DNA of 64,000 nt, from contig BLJB01000205.1 in the NCBI GenBank assembly GCA_013423325.1, positions 1 through 64,000 on the forward strand, read 5' to 3'. Positions 12,101-23,290 of this stretch are shown piece by piece. This DNA is from Usnea hakonensis (lineage: Eukaryota > Ascomycota > Lecanoromycetes > Lecanorales > Parmeliaceae). The position numbers and the translations under genes are program-made. The notes under the pieces are model-generated. The model was not told the DNA's origin. It did not search any database and saw only the letters and a list, made by a program, of their open reading frames with translations. How positions within the stretch are numbered: position 1 is the first letter of the stretch; the number at the start of each line of letters is the position of its first letter.

Positions 12101-14616
12101 CGCGACGTCGATGCCTATTACTGGGATACTATCTTTCACAACAAGCGGCGGAAATCTCAAGGTGCCTACATCGACGGTCTTAGAAGCCTTTAGAGAAGCG
12201 AAAGTGCGCATTGATTAGCTCATTCGTGACTATTTCGCCGAGATCATCTATCTAAGGTCAATACAGCTTTATATCGCGCTCACGCTAGAAACCTTTAAGA
12301 AGCTAGGGATATCGATCAAAACCGCGAAGGCAGGTAAGGTGCTTAACCGAATTCAGTATTTCGCGCAGTACTAGAAGCTCGTCGAACACCTGTACAAGAT
12401 ACTAGAAAAAGAGGCCCGTCTCATTGACATTAAAGGTTCCAAAGTCACACGTACCGCTATCTCTCCTCCGGCAAAATCTCGCAACGTAGTCCTTCAAGAT
12501 CTACTCCGCTTCTATCCCGATTAGATATACGCTATAGAGCTTACGTACCTTACCGGTACCCCATTAGCAGATATTCTGACTCCTAAAACTGACAGTATTA
12601 AGCTTATCTTTGGAAACGAAGAAGACAGGGAGCTGGCCAGCGGCCTCTACTATAATCATCTTTTTTAACAAGATGAATTCCAGCCAAATAGCAGTCTTCA
12701 TAGAAAATCTGATATCGAAAATTGAAATGAGGGATGAAGTATTAAAGATTCTAGAGATAGGAGCCGATACTAAAGAGACCACGTTATAACTGGCACCTCT
12801 TCTAGCACACCTTGGTATACCGGTGGGAGTACACATTTACGGACTTGTGGGCATCCATAGTCGCTGCTACAAGGAAAAAATTTAAGCAATATATCTTTAT
12901 AAAGTTCTTGGCCCACGATATTAAGAAGCCAGTCCCCCTGAATATTATAGGCACTCAAGATATCGTGACGCCAGTAACGCTATTAACGCCACTAATAAGT
13001 TTGTCAAGTCCGGTACTCATATTCGTAGTGCCCTTCGTTTAGATGGGTCCTTAATAATACTAGAGATAACGGAGATTATCCCATTTATTAATATTATCTT
13101 TGGGCTTCTGGAGGGTTGGTAGCTGTTTGATGATGGTCGAAAGCAATCTATCGCCTACCAGGACAGTTGGGAGAGGGACCTGCAGTTAGCAGGCTTTGGT
13201 CATGTCGACTATAGTGACGGCTATCTTCCCGAGAACAAAATCCAGAATGTAATCATCGCTCTTGCCCCCGGTCCGATATACGCACGCCTGCCAATGCCAG
13301 AGAATCCGGCTCCGAATAAGGAGTTAAATGACCTGACTACTCGAGACAATGAAATTTCAACCTACGTTCAGAGATTTAGTGCCAACTTTAACGCTCCCAC
13401 TACCCGGCCTCAAACGGCACCTCCTCGTAGTGATGACCAGGGCGTACTAGTTACGGGAGCTTCTGGAAGTCTTTCGTATCTCGTCAAGGTGCTCGCCGAG
13501 CGTCCTAACGTGAAGACCGTCATATATCTCAACCGCCGCAGTAGCTCAGGCCCTCTCGCGCGTCAAAAGGCAGCATTTGTCTCCAGAGTGATCAATATTA
13601 ATAGCAACGCTCTTAGCAGAATCCAGGTTTTAGAGACGAATACAGCCAAACCACATCTGGGCCTCGCAGATGCGGAATACACGACCCTAGTTCGGAACGT
13701 CACCGCGATTCTGCACAACGCGTAGTCTATAAGTGGCAAGTATCCAATAAAGGCTTTCGAGGGTCAATTCCAAGCTCAAAAGAATCTCACCGACCTCGCT
13801 CGAGACATTACTAGTACCAGACTCGAAAGCGGAAAGGTCAGCTTCCAGCTTATCTCTTCCATCGGTATTCTAGGGTATCAAACGCTATAGAGCGGCATTA
13901 TCCTTATACTAGAAGATAGGCTAGGGTTCAAGTCCGTTCTACCTAATAGCTATTATAACGATAAGTTTATATATGATCGGATTCTCGACGAGACGTTATA
14001 AAAGTACCCAAATCTTTTCTACACTACAACGGCAATACTTGGTCAGATAGCTAGCTCTACAGTGAGTGGATATTGGAATTCAGTAGAGCACTTCTCGTTC
14101 CTAGTCAAGTCGTCCAAGACGTTCAAGACACTTCCTAACTTTGCCGGCGTAAGTCTCTAGGATCAATACTTCCCTCCGGTACGATCCTTAAATGATGTCG
14201 ATAACTAACACATTATACCGTTACAGGTCCTCTCATAGTGTCCGGTAAATATCATGGCCGCTGCACTCTCCGAGATTCTGTTTTCTGGGTTGACACCTCA
14301 CCCAATTTACCACATCGATAATCCGGCCCAACAGCCCTGGCGCGAAATGATTATTACTCTGGCAGATGCGCTAAGAGTCCCGAGCACGAACATCTTATCC
14401 TTTCGCGAATGGATGTCGAGGGTCCGACAGTCGCCACGATTAGTCGAGTTGTACAACCCTGCGGGTAAATTAGTTGACTTCCTAGACGACCACTTCTTGA
14501 GCATGTCTTGCAATAGGCTTATTCTGGACACGAAGAGGGCTTGCGAGCACTCTAAAGCGCTTGCTGCTACTAGGCCTATAAGCACCGAAGTCGCCAGGAA
14601 GCATATGAAAGTATAG
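9146..14616 (+). pseudogene. Non-reducing PKS pseudogene (KS-AT-PT-ACP-ACP-CMeT-R)
   Basis: Ruin of an iterative non-reducing PKS. Domains in order: the KS C-terminal half from about 9165 (DGYYRGEAVA near 9175; KGLVGHIEG near 9570); AT about 10129-10680 (CFGG start, YSFGE site at 10400); PT about 10680-11330 (end NKLVEVILGINY); ACP1 about 11380-11610; a Ser/Asp-rich linker; ACP2 about 11830-11990; C-methyltransferase about 12240-13290 (LEIGADTKETT at 12751); thioester reductase 13430-14616 (VLVTGASGSL, then the C-terminal LYNPAGKLVDFL). This is the architecture of NR-PKSs that release aromatic aldehydes. Key residues are lost: HGTGT reads YSTGT, GHS reads IYS, and both ACP serines read Leu. 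Numerous stops and frame changes occur. A relic intron at 14149-14226 (GTAAGT, CTAAC, TTACAG) remains in the reductase. The N-terminal SAT and KS Cys region are missing. Domain identity is firm; the product is unknown. Confidence 0.9.
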
Positions 14617-15590
14617 GAAGATATAGGATTTCTATAAAAGATCGTCCTTGTTCTCGATCAGTCGTTCATTAGTATAAGTATTATAGATATCATTTTTAGA
14701 GTGCTTGGACTTGAGATTTAGTAGCCATTTTCACTTGGCCGTGAGGGCGGCAGGTCGAATGAGCCGAGGTTTTGAGTAACTTGGAAGAAAGCTGGACTTC
14801 CTGGTAAACACATTGAAGAGGAATGATGATGTCCCAAGTTCCGGATATGAAGAGTATTGAGTCGCGTATGTATATCTTGTAATATCCTTCTTGTTCTTTG
14901 TTCTTCTGCTTCTTCTTCGAACCATGTCAAAACCCAACTCCCTCCTCCATTGGTACCTAGAACCGCAAATATTCACAAGAAGGCTGATCCGACTTTTTAA
15001 CAAAGTCGGGCTATCTATGGTAAGCGAGTGGAGGACGCCGGAATAGCTTACACATTGTTGGCTTCACGACTCTCTCGAATCTGGTGTCGTTAGGCAACTC
15101 GACATACGAGAAATGGGATACTTCTTCTACTTTACGCAAAAGGCATGTATACCTCAATATTTATAGAACGTCCTTTAGGGTCGCTCTATATCTTATCTTG
15201 TTGCACCTAGGCCTGTTATATACGTCTAACATTCTCTATCCGAACGCCTGAATCCTGTCGCCGCTTCTCCCGATCTCAAGAGCCGTCTCATCTGCGAAGA
15301 CTCGTCGCTGAAAGAAGGAAGCTAAGGCTGTAGGAGAGGGGCTAGAGGGGAATGCCGAAGTAACATTCCAGGTAAGGATGAAGCGGCGTCTTTTGCCGGC
15401 CTGAGGTTTGAGGTGGGGAGAGTGAGGAGTGCGCTGTGTTGATGGGCTGCGTTGGCGGGCTGACCGGGATTGGCACCGTTCTTTCTATTGTCGCGCTAGA
15501 TGATTAATATGAGATAGGTACATTTGGTTTTGTCAATACTGGAGTAGTTGTAGTGCAAAGAGCAGTATTTATGAACTTCTCATGGTACAC
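14617..15590. other. Intergenic, nothing recognised
   Basis: Short overlapping open frames occur on the minus strand at 14718-15003 without recognisable content. The region separates the PKS ruin from the Rds1-like pseudogene. Confidence 0.4.
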
Positions 15591-15639
15591 TGTCTCGCGC
15601 CATGGCTGTGCACCTTACCCATGCTATGAACCATGGTAT

Positions 15640-15735
15640 TTTGAACCCATAGCTGAGTCTACCGAAACGGATAATGCGACCATGCGATATACGAAATCAC
15701 TAACCCCTTGTCCTACTATGGCTGACTTGAAGTGT
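15640..15735. repeat. Dispersed repeat, copy A (partner at 23.2 kb)
   Basis: A block including CATGCGATATACGAAATC, ACCCC and GTCCTACTATGGC is matched at 23215-23290, by eye roughly 75-80% over about 60 bp. Identity of the repeat family is unknown. Confidence 0.5.
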
Positions 15736-15927
15736 TCGCGCCCTTCTAGTGCCTAAATCTCATTGCTTCATTCAATCAACCTCAATTACTGCCGGTCTAT
15801 AAACGGTAGCAGTTGTGAAACGCGGTCCATTTTTCACTACCGTCGTAATTGTTAGTCCGTGCATGACATTCTGCGCGTAAGGGAAGTACGCGGTAATACT
15901 TGTCACCGCGCAAGGGCCACATCCAGA

Positions 15928-16941
15928 CTAACCCAGCACGTCGTTCCTTCTCAACCCCGTGCTGTATCTCGAAAGACCCGTGACATTGAACGGCACCGCG
16001 GCGGGCACCAGTGCGCCGTTGACAGACACCACACTTTGAGTCTCCGGATTCACTGGGCCCGGAACAAGCAATGTCACCGGCCCGGTGCCGGCGACCTTGT
16101 TTTCCACATTTAGAGGAGGGGAAATCCGGAGCGGAATGTCTCCCATATTAGGACAGCTACCTGGGACGATGAGTCGTTGTAGCCAACTGAAAGCGAAGTG
16201 TCGTGTCGATGAAGTCAGAAAATGTTCGGCACGGGGATACTTGGCTTGCAAAGAGTGAAATTAAACCGACAGCTGGCCTTCTTGGCCCAGAGCTTACGCA
16301 AGGACGTAGATGATAGAGGTAGAGTAAGCCCCGAGATTTTTGGCGGTACGCTGCTGGATATTGGTCAAGAGGCCGATGTACATGTCGGTGAATGTCTGTG
16401 CGAAAGCGATAGCTGATGAGACGTCGGAGGCAGGGAAGACATATATATATCAGAAGATGTAAGAACCATTTGTGAAATAATAAACAGTGTTATTTGCGTT
16501 ATACGCATGCTTTTCCTCTTGCTATCTCACACGTTAATCACAGTTATCCCTGCGACGAGATGCATTCTGTCTGCTTCTTGGGATAAAAGACCGGATTCAA
16601 GACGTATCGAGAATATAATCCTTGCTCTCCGGTTCAAGTTTATAGCCAGGTATACCCTTTGTAGTGTTAGCAATTAATTCCGTGAAGAAGGCAACCTCCA
16701 TAAACTCGTTGAAAGCTTGCAATTTCCAGCTCGTCAGCGAGTCGTTGTCAAAATTTGGAGCCAGAGGCATGTTGGTGAAATTTTCGCCTGCTGTGTTGTA
16801 TAGCTCCTGTAGGTCGGAATCGTGAGGGAAAGGGAAACCATTGAAAAGAGGAAAGCTGAAAGGGTTCGTATGGATAACACGGATAGTATAGAGTAGATAG
16901 TACACCAGGATAGAGCCGTATATTGACTCTGTTGTACTCAT
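15928..16941 (-). pseudogene. Rds1/LsdA-like ferritin-like domain protein, pseudogene
   Basis: The minus strand starts at 16941 with an N-terminal hydrophobic segment. It then reads PLFNGFPFPHDSDLQELYN, SLTSWKLQAFNEF and MEVAFFTELIAN, the hallmark start of fungal Rds1 / sexual-development LsdA-type ferritin-like proteins. After a broken stretch (16597-16480) come EEKHAYNANN, VFPASDVSSAIAFAQTFTD and ALGQEGQ, and finally FAFSWLQRLIVPGSCPNMGDIPL to the stop near 15930. The Glu/His helices of the ferritin-like fold are therefore recognisable in order. At least two in-frame stops (before ALGQ, and after QLSV) and a frame change in the centre make it non-functional unless unusual introns remove them. 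Such proteins are stress- or development-associated, with unknown biochemistry. The neighbours are PKS-cluster relics. Confidence 0.75.
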
Positions 16942-17244
16942 GTTTGAATACAGGATAAACAGGGTTTGAGAAGCAGGATGGAGATGATATTAGTATTGTG
17001 AAAAGGATAAGTAATAAGCGATATTAGAGACCTCGAACTACCAAGGTACCTAGGTATCTCAATGGGTTCCGAAAGACGGAGGTACATTCGGGTAAGGTAC
17101 CTGTATGCCTGTACTTATACTCCCGGCTCCGAGCGGGCTAGAGAGTACCTCTGAAAGCTGTAGCGTACAAACGCGAGGGCGTAGACTGCTGAATAGTGAT
17201 CAGGTCATTCGTCGATCAACTGATCATCTGTCTTTCTGTGCTAA
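16942..17244. other. Intergenic spacer between divergent pseudogenes
   Basis: Upstream region shared by the Rds1-like (minus) and acyltransferase (plus) pseudogenes. It contains the palindrome TACCTAGGTA at about 17047. No other signal was recognised. Confidence 0.4.
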
Positions 17245-18412
17245 ATGCTAACATGGTCTGGGAAGAGAGCGAGGCTGGGATTTGGCTTGATGAGTTCGAT
17301 GGCGGAAAGAAAGTTCATTTTGTCTCAGGCTTTGACGAGGGTTGGAAAAGAACATGGCTCTATCAATGCGGTCTTCAAGATTGGCGTGCAATCCTCGGCC
17401 CTGAAAGTACCTCTAGAGATATTGTTCTGCGATACCTGGAAAGCTCTGTGCTTCGACTTCCCTGCTCTAAGCGTGGTCTCCTAGGCATTAAAGAAAAAGT
17501 ACCTGCCTGCTACTGCTGAGAGCGTGGAGCAACTGATAAAAGAAACCTTCTCTGTCAACACGGTCCTCGCGACGAAGGACGTAGTGCCCGCTCTGCATCC
17601 GAAAAAGCTGCTATGCTTGATCTTCCTGCCGCTATCGTCGGAAACCATCCGGCACTGCTCTCACTGGCGCATCGACGCACTTGGCACATGCCTGGTCCTG
17701 GACCAACTGTTCGAACTTGTCTCTCAAGGCATGACTGGCTACTTACCATGTTGGGATCTCGAATATCAGAACCATTCCCCAGGCTTGGAAGATGCATTCG
17801 GCTCTCCTAGCATTCCGTCCCCAGCAATGGAAGCCATGGTAGAAACTGTTCGAAAGAGGAACTTTGAGACTTCTTATCCCTCTGTCGGACTACCCTTCGA
17901 TGGCGACATGACCACAGAACCGAAAATGTGACAGTTTCAGGCATTGGGCTTTACTGCCGAAGCGACCAGAGACCTGATTGCCGCTTGAAAAAAGCATGGC
18001 ATCAGCGTCACTGCCGCAGTCCATGCTGCGTGCGTCGAGGTTGTGTTCGATAGGCACAACAACAGCCGCGACTACAGCACCGTCGTGTCAGCCAATGTCC
18101 GTGATCACCTCCCGACGTCGCAGAAAATAACCAAGTTACCTATGCGTGTGGGATTTATGTCGCTGGCACAAGTCACGCCGTCAGGCGTGGTGACCACTTT
18201 GCCATTCGACGCTCGCATACCAAGGCTTACAGAGGAGATTGGGGAGCTATGGATTATATGACCGCGCCCAGGCCCATATACAAGGTCTACGGTGAGGCAC
18301 TACTGGCCAATACCAGATCCCGATTGAGGCCGCCTGCGAGAAATTTGACATTGAGCAGTTTGGGCGTAATGGAAAAATATTTGAGGAGTGATTATGGCTC
18401 CGTTATTGTGTA
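17245..18412 (+). pseudogene. Tri3-like (condensation-fold) acyltransferase pseudogene
   Basis: Relic of a fungal O-acyltransferase of the trichothecene 15-O-acetyltransferase (Tri3)-like type, related to NRPS condensation domains. One frame from 17245 to 18261 contains SHWRIDALGTCLVLDQLFEL, with the HxxxD-type catalytic site as H-W-R-I-D, and later KKHGISVTAAVHAA and VVSANVRDHLP. A frame change then leads to LTLSSLGVMEKYLRSDYG, the family's C-terminal segment, ending near 18412. In-frame stops sit at 17482 (TAG), 17929 (TGA) and 17986 (TGA). The last replaces a codon expected to be Arg or Lys before KKHG, consistent with CGA-to-TGA. Such enzymes acylate polyketide or terpenoid alcohols. A paralogue lies at 21.2-22.1 kb on the opposite strand. 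Confidence 0.7.
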
Positions 18413-18563
18413 AGCGCATTGACCCTTTTGATTCAGCCTAAGGATTGACGTGAACTCTTTGAGAAGCAATACTTACTGATGGCCCAATGCCCGGCGCCAC
18501 GGATAAGCGGTGGTGTTCTCGGGCACGGCTGTGACGGCTTGTGTAGTACGAAATTTCCTGGAG

Positions 18564-19885
18564 TTATCGCTCTCTCTCATTTGTGTCTCTCATTTGTGGG
18601 CATTTGGTCACCATGTAATTGAACTGTTCTGTCATCTTGACCTGAGCTTCAGCGTCGACTTCATTGAAAGCGGCGCCAACGACGGACCGCCTGCCGAAAA
18701 TTTGGTCGTTGGATAGAACATCCTCGTTGCCGAGTAGGAAGAAAGAGTTCTGGGTCAACTCATCCCAAGGTACCACAATGAAGTTTTGACAGAGGACCGG
18801 ACCTACTTCCTGCAGAAATTGAACCGCTTTACGCCCTTCGCGCTCCGGCCCAGCGTACACTGCATTGGCGTACAGTGTCGTCTACGACAGTCTCCAGTCA
18901 GCATCAAGTTCCAGACTTGACTCCCGCACCGATAGACGACAGTACTGTAACATATATATACCTCATTGTAATTCGGGTCTCATTACAGAGATATGGCGAT
19001 CCACTGTAGAGGCGGCATCTTTGAATCCCCATCTCTGAGCGCTTGATAGAACGCCTTTGAGGCATCGTGAAGAAATCTGAAATCGGCGTTGAAGTTTTGA
19101 CCGTTTGGCACCTCATCGTAAAATCGGTAGGTCGCGTTCAGAACAAAGCCAAAGTTGGCTCCGGCACCTCGAATAGACCAGAATAGATCTGTGTTGGTCT
19201 GGGTCGAAGCTCCGACGACAGTCGCATTGGGCAGCATGATATGCACGGGAAGGAGGCTGTCGATGATGAGGCCATATAATCCCTCAAGCCGTCCGATGCC
19301 GCCTCCCATTATAGCTCCAACATGTCCGACACATGGACCACTCCCGATGGCTTGTTCATCATTTGACGTCAGCGAATAGCATACAACATAATTTGCATCC
19401 ATTAAATATCTCGGGTGAGCATGTTTTGACTCACGAATGTTTTTCTTCACGGCATACAGAGCGTCAGCCACATCCTTAAATACAGCCACGCCTCCGACCA
19501 CCATGGTATTGGCTTCCGGGTCTACTTTTATCTCATCGAAAGCAGCCGTAAACATTTCCAGTCCATTCTGTAGCTTTGTAAAACCTGTGTAAGAGCCATG
19601 GCGTGTGCCGGTAAATAGGAAGGGAGTTTCGGTGTTCTTCGCGTGATTGATCTTGCTATATTCAATTCACATAAACAGTCTGTTCTGGACATGCTCGCCA
19701 CACTTACCGAAGCTCGTACATCGTCTTCGTTGGAGACTTGCGAGACCGCTCTAAAAGAAGGAGCATCCAGGGACGTGTCTCGAGGGGTATCATTAGTAAA
19801 GAGCGGATTTCCCGGAAGGACGACGAATCCCTAGGGTGAAAGCGAGTGTTCCAAGCAGTCGACAAGCTCATCGCTTCACCTTACT
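18564..19885 (-). pseudogene. BBE-like FAD-linked oxidoreductase pseudogene
   Basis: Berberine-bridge-type FAD oxidase relic. Reading from about 19885: VVLPGNPLFTNDTP, PSFRAVSQVSNEDDVRAS, a likely relic intron (GTAAGT ... CAAG, about 57 nt), INHAKNTETPFLFTG, RHGSYTGFTKLQNGL, and VVGGVAVFKDV. The FAD loop follows as PCVGHVGAIMGGGIGRLEG, then LFWSIRGAGANFGFV. Thus the FAD_binding_4 fold is represented nearly completely, including the Cys and GxxGxxxGGG equivalents. Breaks are a TAG between SLSP and GFVVLPG (a Gln position), and a frame change near 18985. After that VYAGPEREGRKAVQFL and IVVPWDEL show the substrate domain, ending at 18564; the C-terminal BBE motif is missing. Relatives oxidise polyketide or alkaloid intermediates and are common in secondary-metabolite clusters. 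Confidence 0.8.
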
Positions 19886-20281
19886 ATTAAGACAGCCCAG
19901 GAACTGGATGTAAAGGCTATGAACGCCAACGAGGAGCTGGAGAGGGGAAAATGCATCTTAACAAATCTAAAAGATCTCAATTTCTGCGGGTCAACGTTAG
20001 CTGTAGGCAGAGATAACAACTTCAATCACGTAGCGACAGGCGGAGGAGGAAGGAGTCTTACTACAGCGATAACATGCAAATACAGCAATTCGCCGCGCCC
20101 AAGTAGCTAATTATACTTCCCAGGGAGTACTAATTTAGACGCATCGAGAACTACTAGATTGTTGAGACAGTTCCAGCAATAAACCGAGTATAGTCTTTCG
20201 ATAAGAAGCCCATAGTCGATGCGAACAAGGTTTGAATCTATAGGACTGAAGGGTCTACCGTATAGAGACTAAAAGATTCGT
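19886..20281. other. Eroded 5' part of the following acyltransferase, unresolved
   Basis: Open pieces occur (for example plus 19919-20107) but no BAHD HxxxD motif is recognisable. The sequence may hold the decayed N-terminal half of the gene recognised from 20282. Confidence 0.3.
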
Positions 20282-20820
20282 GTCAACCGTCAAACGGCGC
20301 GACATACGTCTCGATATACGACTGCGTTATTGGCATGCTGTAGAAAAGCGTTTTGCGTATCCGAGCCTAGCTAAAACCACACCTGAAGACTAGCGAGTCC
20401 CGGCTTTTGCACCCCGTCGACCTTCGCAACCGTTCCGGGAAAAAAGTCTCTCGTAATTATTTCGGCACTGCGGTGACAGTCGCTAGTGCCGGCCCTGTGC
20501 AAATTACAGACCTGATAAGCTCGAATGGGTTGTCATTGGCCGCCTCAAGCATCCGGAAATCCATCGAGGACACCAGGCATTGGATACCATGATGGCTCCA
20601 ACAGAGAACCTCCTCTTTAGGCCGAGTGGTGGTCTGCTTAAGCAGAACCTTATACTCACCGCCTGGTAATTCAACACGACCGAGATCTATCATCTATGAC
20701 TTTAGTATTGGATCACCAAGCACGGTACCCGGGCTTTGCCATCCTTCAGGAGCGCAACAAGAAATGTTGAGTAATGACGAAGACGTTTCAGATACTATCA
20801 TATTCTATTCGCACGGGTGA
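20282..20820 (+). pseudogene. BAHD-type (Tri101-like) acyltransferase, C-terminal relic
   Basis: The plus strand reads SNGATYVSIYDCVIGMLWKS, then HPVDLRNRSGKKVSRNYFGTAV, NGLSLAASSIRKSIED and YDFSIGSPSTV. These are the middle and C-terminal hallmarks of BAHD/transferase-family acyltransferases: the 'vNAR'-like region, the YFGN block and the DFGWG block. The DFGWG equivalent is altered to DFSIG, including a Gly-to-Ser change compatible with G-to-A. In-frame stops interrupt after LRIRA and at 20590-20592 (TGA). The HxxxD catalytic half is not visible. It lies convergent with the minus-strand acyltransferase at 21.2 kb. Such enzymes use acyl-CoA to decorate secondary metabolites; this copy is dead. 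Confidence 0.65.
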
Positions 20821-21195
20821 TGGAGATGGTAACCCTAATATTGACAGGGGAGGCAGTGCCAGCTAGGGCAGTAGTTCAATGCATCTCTAGTGTCAGCCGT
20901 AAAATGGACGACGCGTGGTTGTAGTCGACTATACTCGAGTCGTCGCAGGGACTCGTGTGAGTAACTGGCGTTTTGAAATCCGTAGCTGATAGATCTTGCT
21001 TGTTGGTAAGATGTGAAGAGCAAATGGGCTCGGAAAGACGAGTTCGCAGGACCGACCAGGGTGCAAAAAACTATATACAAATAGATATGTCAATTAATGA
21101 TTTTCTGTATTCTAGATCGAGAGGAGGGAAAACTTGGGAACAAATACTCTGCTAGCCAGAAAGGGCATGAGATTATGTGGCGCTGTCATGCGAAT

Positions 21196-22140
21196 CTACG
21201 CATGTTCCCAGACGTGCTGTGTTTGTCGAATGAGCGAGCGGCTCGTTAGTAGAGTCTTACTCAAACTCGCAGCTAAAGTCAATGGATTGTATAGAGATTG
21301 AGATAATAGTACATTATCAGCGAAGAGACATAGACAACTTACTGAAACAGTGAGCCCAAAGGTCCTAACTATACTCATCTCTTCTTGTGAGCCATATTCT
21401 CCAGCCACCTTTGAACAACACTCCGAGGACGAGGAGAGTAGATTCGAGACTAAGTGCTTCTCGACCAGGGCCAGGATGTTTCCGAACATGCTTCCATTGT
21501 AGTAAGCCTCATTGTAGACCAATCGAAGTTCAAGTCGGCCGTTGAAAATCCAAACCATGACGTAAAGGTGTCGAGACAGCACGTCGACCATTTCAATATC
21601 GCGCAACTCCACAGCCTCTGATGCATTTGCATAAATAGGCATCACTAGCATCTGAGCGCTTGGGACGTAGGAGATATCGAGGCCACTTGGTGGAGTATCA
21701 GGCGGTAACATGTTCTTTAAGACCTCTTTCATCATAAGAGCATACTGTCGGCGAGAAGACAGAAGATCAGGGGTAGCGCCTCTGCTGTACTTCAACTCGA
21801 ATTGTTTTGCGTTTTCCAGCCATGACTGGGATGCAGGCACTATGACAACATATCCCGCGGTGCAAAGCCCGGCAGCCCCCGCTTTACCGTTATATGGCGC
21901 TGGCAAATGGGGTCGGATGCTATGACGTATAGTGCTGCTATGATGTTTGTGCCTTGAATTCGAATTCACAATGGAGTACGCCGTGGCAGTCACTGCAGCA
22001 TGCACAGCAGCCTCTAGATGGATGCCAAGACGGTGACATTCGGTCTCCAACTCGGTGGTTGTGTCCTGGGAAAAGCGAAGGCGAGCTCCTCGAGTATCTT
22101 TGGTAATAACGCTAGCACCAGACTCATATAGTGTTCCCAA
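21196..22140 (-). pseudogene. Second Tri3-like acyltransferase, C-terminal half
   Basis: An uninterrupted 314-codon minus frame carries RLGIHLEAAVHAAVTATAYS, RPHLPAPYNGKAG, GYVVIVPASQSWLENA, PPSGLDISYVPSA and GRLELRLVYNEAYY. This is the C-terminal half of the same condensation-fold acyltransferase family as the relic at 17.2-18.4 kb. The catalytic HxxxD half is absent upstream, where 22141-22900 shows no recognisable homology, so this is a truncated gene even though its frame is open. The last about 70 residues beyond KHLVSNLLSS look non-homologous and may be read-through into an intron or flank. It is the better preserved of the two paralogues. Function by family: transfer of an acyl group to a hydroxyl of a polyketide or terpenoid. 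Confidence 0.65.
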
Positions 22141-23214
22141 AGCTCCTATATTGTTCGCGATCGTATCCAGATACTATTTTGTTGCGCGCTCAATCATCGG
22201 CGAAAGAGCACAAAGACAATCTTTTATACGCATTTGATTGCGTGTCGGCGGGCTCAAGCCTGCAGATATGCGCAGATACGCTCACCTCGCGGCCCGGCGC
22301 AGCCGTGTGTACTGCGGCGCTGCCCATCGACGACAGATTTCCCAGACAAGACGTGCAGCATGGCTGGACATTTGGATACTCCCGTAGGTGTCAATGCTCG
22401 CCAATTGTGCGCTTGCCCGGATTCCACATTAACCCCTCTACAGCTTTTGGCGAAATGACCCATCTCGTGGGCAGACTCCAGCGGGACAGAGCGGGACAGA
22501 GCGGAATAAGACAGGATGTAAGGGGACGCGTTAGAGAATGCCGTAAATGGCTGATCACTCCCGCCAATCGCGTACATTTTTGCAAATCAGCGCGTCAATT
22601 TGATTCCCCAGGCACCCGTCATAACGCTGATCACTCTTACGTACAAGTACCTCACTGCCTCTGGATTCGCAGTCCGTGCGTTGGGAAATTCTCCGGGCTC
22701 AATACGACGAGTAGTAAAATGCGAATACTGGGCAATAATCATTGACGGCATGCGTGTTCTGGGTTCACGGCAGGTAGACCTCTTGGACGGAAGGTGTTGT
22801 TGCCGCAAGTCTGCCTATCAACTACACCTTTTGGCAGTCTTCCAATCAAGCAGTAATCCCTGCAATTTCAAGTTCCACACACTTGCAGGCTCCGTGCCTC
22901 TTGACCGCCTTGATTTCAAACATCTTCTCCTACAAGGATTACCGTCGTAGTAATCCGGATCCACTCAGGTTCAAATCACTCGTGAAATATTGTTGATGTA
23001 TAGGAAGGCTTGGACCGCGTTTAAAGCGTGGTCCATTTAACTCCCGAGCTTAGGGCAGGTAGATCTAGAGACGAATCGACTAAAGAGCCATTGCCAGTGC
23101 AAATCACCCTATTTATGTACTCCTGAAAGGACACGGTCTCCTAATACTCCTGCCATGGCCACATAGCCATAAAGCCATAACCATTCCACCGAATCCATGC
23201 ACCGAAACAACACC
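22141..23214. other. Intergenic / unresolved
   Basis: Overlapping open frames on both strands (for example plus 22131-22745, minus 22577-22254) show no recognisable domain. The missing N-terminal half of the minus-strand acyltransferase would be expected here but could not be read. Confidence 0.3.
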
Positions 23215-23290
23215 GAAACCAGTCATGCGATATGCGATATCCGAAATTACGAACCCCCAGTCCTACTGTGGCGACCTTGCCAAGTCGGCT
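23215..23290. repeat. Dispersed repeat, copy B (partner at 15.6 kb)
   Basis: Contains CATGCGATATCCGAAATT, ACCCC and GTCCTACTGTGGC, aligned with the copy at 15640-15735. The two copies lie either side of the tailoring-gene relics. Confidence 0.5.

Noticed and set aside
17245..22140. NRPS condensation domains
   Set aside because: The sequences match stand-alone Tri3-like acyltransferases and there are no adenylation or carrier domains nearby.
22970..23010. tRNA-like GGTTCAAATC box
   Set aside because: No matching A box or cloverleaf could be drawn.
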